Assembly (NCBI RefSeq): GCF_003148385.1
Contig: NZ_CP029463.1
Location: 124,001-188,000 of the forward strand
DNA: 64,000 nt
Direction: 5' to 3'
DNA from: Flavobacterium sediminis
GTDB taxonomy: Bacteria; Bacteroidota; Bacteroidia; Flavobacteriales; Flavobacteriaceae
In this document: positions 62,498-64,000 of the stretch, piece by piece
Layout of the letters: every line of letters starts with the position of its first letter
Position numbering within the stretch: the first letter of the stretch is position 1
The notes under the pieces: model-generated
What the model was told of the DNA's origin: nothing
The model's input: the letters and a program-made list of their open reading frames with translations, nothing else
Database searches by the model: none
Program-made: the position numbers and the translations under genes

Positions 62498-63907
62498 ATG
62501 AAAGTAGAACAAATTTATACCGGATGTATAGCACATGCTGCTTACTATATTGAAAGCAACGGCGAAGCTGCCGTGTTTGATCCGCTGAGAGAAGTACAAC
62601 CCTATATAGACAGAGCTGAAAAAGATAATGCTAAAATTAAATATATTTTTGAAACGCATTTTCATGCTGATTTCGTTTCAGGACATTTAGATCTGGCTAA
62701 AAAAACAGGAGCACAAATAGTTTACGGTCCTACTGCTAAGCCGAATTTTGAAGCGATCATTGCTGAAGACGGACAAGAGTTCAAAATCGGTAACTATACC
62801 ATTAAAGCCATTCATACTCCGGGACATACACTGGAAAGTACTTGTTACCTGCTAACGGATGAAAACGGCAAACAAAACGGAATTATTACCGGTGATACTT
62901 TATTCATCGGTGATGTAGGTCGACCGGATCTGGCGCAAAAGTTAGTGGAAGACCTTACTCAGGAAGTTTTAGCCGAAAAATTATTCCATTCGCTACGCGA
63001 TAAGATCATGCCACTGGCAGACGACCTGATCGTATACCCGAACCACGGTGCCGGAAGTGCCTGCGGTAAAAACATGAGTAAAGAAACCACAGATACTTTA
63101 GGCAATCAAAAGAAAACCAATTATGCTCTGAGAGCTGATATGACCGTTGAGGAATTCAAAAAAGAATTACTGGAAGGTTTAACTCCTCCTCCGGCCTATT
63201 TCCCTCAGAATGTACTAATGAACATACAAGGCTATGAAAGTCTGGATAATGTAATGCAAAAAGCGAACAAACCGCTTTCTCCTGCTGAATTTGAAGCCGT
63301 AGCCAATCAAACAGATGCTATCGTTCTGGATGTCAGAAACGAAAGCGAATTTGTCAAAGAACACGTTCCGGGGTCTATATTCATCGGTTTACACGGTCAA
63401 TTTGCACCGTGGGTAGGAGCTTTAATTAAAGATGTAAAACAACCGATCCTCCTCATTGCGCCGGAAGGAAAAGAAGAAGAAACCGTAACCCGTTTATCAA
63501 GAGTAGGTTTTGATCATACTTTAGGCTACCTGAACGGAGGCGTTGAAGCCTGGAAAAAAGCCGGTTTTGAAACTGATTCTCTACAATCCGTAAGCCCTGA
63601 AGAGTTTGCTAAGCATTACAAAGACGCTATTGTTATCGATGCCCGAAGACCGGGCGAATTTACGGCAGAGCATATTGTAAATGCTAAAAGTATTCCGTTA
63701 GATTACTTAAACGAACACTTAGCAGAAGTTCCTAAAGCCGAACCGTTCTATGTACACTGTGCGGGCGGTTATCGCTCAGTGATCTGGGCTTCGATCATGA
63801 AAGCCAGAGGCTATCACAACATGATCAATGTTGAAAAAGGGATGGGCGGTATTCGCGATACAAATGTTGAACTGACTCAATATGTTTGTCCGACCACTTT
63901 AAAGTAA
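62498..63907 (+). CDS. Persulfide dioxygenase (ETHE1-like)-rhodanese fusion
   Basis: A 469-aa cytosolic protein. The N-terminal MBL domain (about 1-235) has H54-F-H56-A-D58 and H62 in THFHADFVSGH, HTPGHT and ITGDTLFIGDVGRPDL, as in ETHE1 glutathione persulfide dioxygenases, which use one iron. Two rhodanese domains follow (about 258-355 and 365-460). The first has no Cys in its active loop (LLIAPEGKEEE) and is probably inactive; the second has C421 in CAGGYRS. Together they would oxidise persulfide to sulfite and move sulfane sulfur. The Crp-type box at 62428-62443 is upstream. Confidence 0.93.
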   Translation: MKVEQIYTGCIAHAAYYIESNGEAAVFDPLREVQPYIDRAEKDNAKIKYIFETHFHADFVSGHLDLAKKTGAQIVYGPTAKPNFEAIIAEDGQEFKIGNYTIKAIHTPGHTLESTCYLLTDENGKQNGIITGDTLFIGDVGRPDLAQKLVEDLTQEVLAEKLFHSLRDKIMPLADDLIVYPNHGAGSACGKNMSKETTDTLGNQKKTNYALRADMTVEEFKKELLEGLTPPPAYFPQNVLMNIQGYESLDNVMQKANKPLSPAEFEAVANQTDAIVLDVRNESEFVKEHVPGSIFIGLHGQFAPWVGALIKDVKQPILLIAPEGKEEETVTRLSRVGFDHTLGYLNGGVEAWKKAGFETDSLQSVSPEEFAKHYKDAIVIDARRPGEFTAEHIVNAKSIPLDYLNEHLAEVPKAEPFYVHCAGGYRSVIWASIMKARGYHNMINVEKGMGGIRDTNVELTQYVCPTTLK

Positions 63908-63926
63908 AAAGATTCATTTTAAATAG

Positions 63927-63954
63927 AAAATCAGGCGATTTGCCTGATTTTTTT
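63927..63954 (+). terminator. Terminator after the persulfide dioxygenase gene
   Basis: Stem aatcaggc / gcctgatt (63929-63936, 63942-63949) followed by a seven-T run, 20 bp after the stop at 63907. Confidence 0.88.
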
Positions 63955-64000
63955 ATGAAAAAATTAATACCGATCATACTTCCAAAACCATCTAAAATGG
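63955..64000 (+). CDS. Possible gene start, cut by window edge
   Basis: An ATG at 63955 opens MKKLIPIILPKPSKM and runs off the window after 15 codons. It begins right after the terminator's T-run with no room for a promoter, so the true start, if any, may be further on. Too short to assign. Confidence 0.25.
   Translation, partial: MKKLIPIILPKPSKM

Overview
The window is low-GC DNA from a member of the Flavobacteriaceae (Bacteroidetes), Flavobacterium or a close relative. The evidence is type IX secretion (T9SS) type A and type B sorting domains, a PorP/SprF protein, ACR3/DUF6428-type arsenic genes, a DoxDA fusion, LytTR signalling, and promoters of the Bacteroidetes form TTG-N18-21-TAnnTTTG. 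It is chromosomal core with small accessory patches. I see no rRNA, tRNA, CRISPR array, insertion sequence or phage module.

Layout. 1-11.2 kb: truncated lpdA; an Lrp regulator divergent from a methionine gamma-lyase-like enzyme; a surface protein; a DPP-IV-like peptidase; an NhaC antiporter with a one-base frameshift; a peroxiredoxin/thioredoxin/DUF6952 set; a secreted lipase-like protein with a type A sorting domain. 11.2-14.4 kb: an arsenic operon (arsR, DUF6428, methyltransferase, arsenate reductase-like phosphatase, ACR3) with a near-perfect palindrome upstream. 14.4-20.7 kb: housekeeping genes rpsA, cmk, tcdA, tatD-like, DUF1684 and mnmE. 20.7-22.4 kb: a small accessory patch flanked by an imperfect 25-bp direct repeat of the mnmE 3' end, carrying an archaemetzincin-like lipoprotein, an unknown gene and remnants. 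22.4-24.5 kb: hypothetical genes and an unlisted 47-aa protein. 24.6-29.5 kb: SprF-like protein, a large HYR/LamG adhesin with a type B sorting domain and five 234-bp tandem repeats, and a divergent HTH protein. 29.6-38 kb: secreted proteins, a beta-helix T9SS cargo and a LytS/LytTR two-component pair.

38-45.4 kb: an MBL hydrolase; an unrecognised two-gene module (a frameshifted 579-aa protein plus a lipoprotein with CxxCH); SanA-like, thioesterase and hypothetical genes. 45.5-52.3 kb: DUF2867 plus FAD monooxygenase with divergent TetR; a QorB-like reductase with divergent HxlR, whose facing promoters share one palindrome; YqaE, 2H phosphoesterase, SseB and a methyltransferase. 52.3-64 kb: a CopA ATPase with aldo/keto reductase; DoxDA; acyl-CoA synthetase; desaturase; and a Crp/Fnr-TauE-persulfide dioxygenase/rhodanese unit in which two promoters share the same TGTAAC-N4-GTTAC box.

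Three genes (nhaC, the 579-aa protein and a small secreted protein) are each broken by one missing G in a run of G. This pattern points to homopolymer under-calling in the assembly rather than to gene decay. The best candidates for new biology are the mnmE-associated archaemetzincin cassette, the cytochrome-like two-gene module and the Crp/Fnr sulfur regulon.
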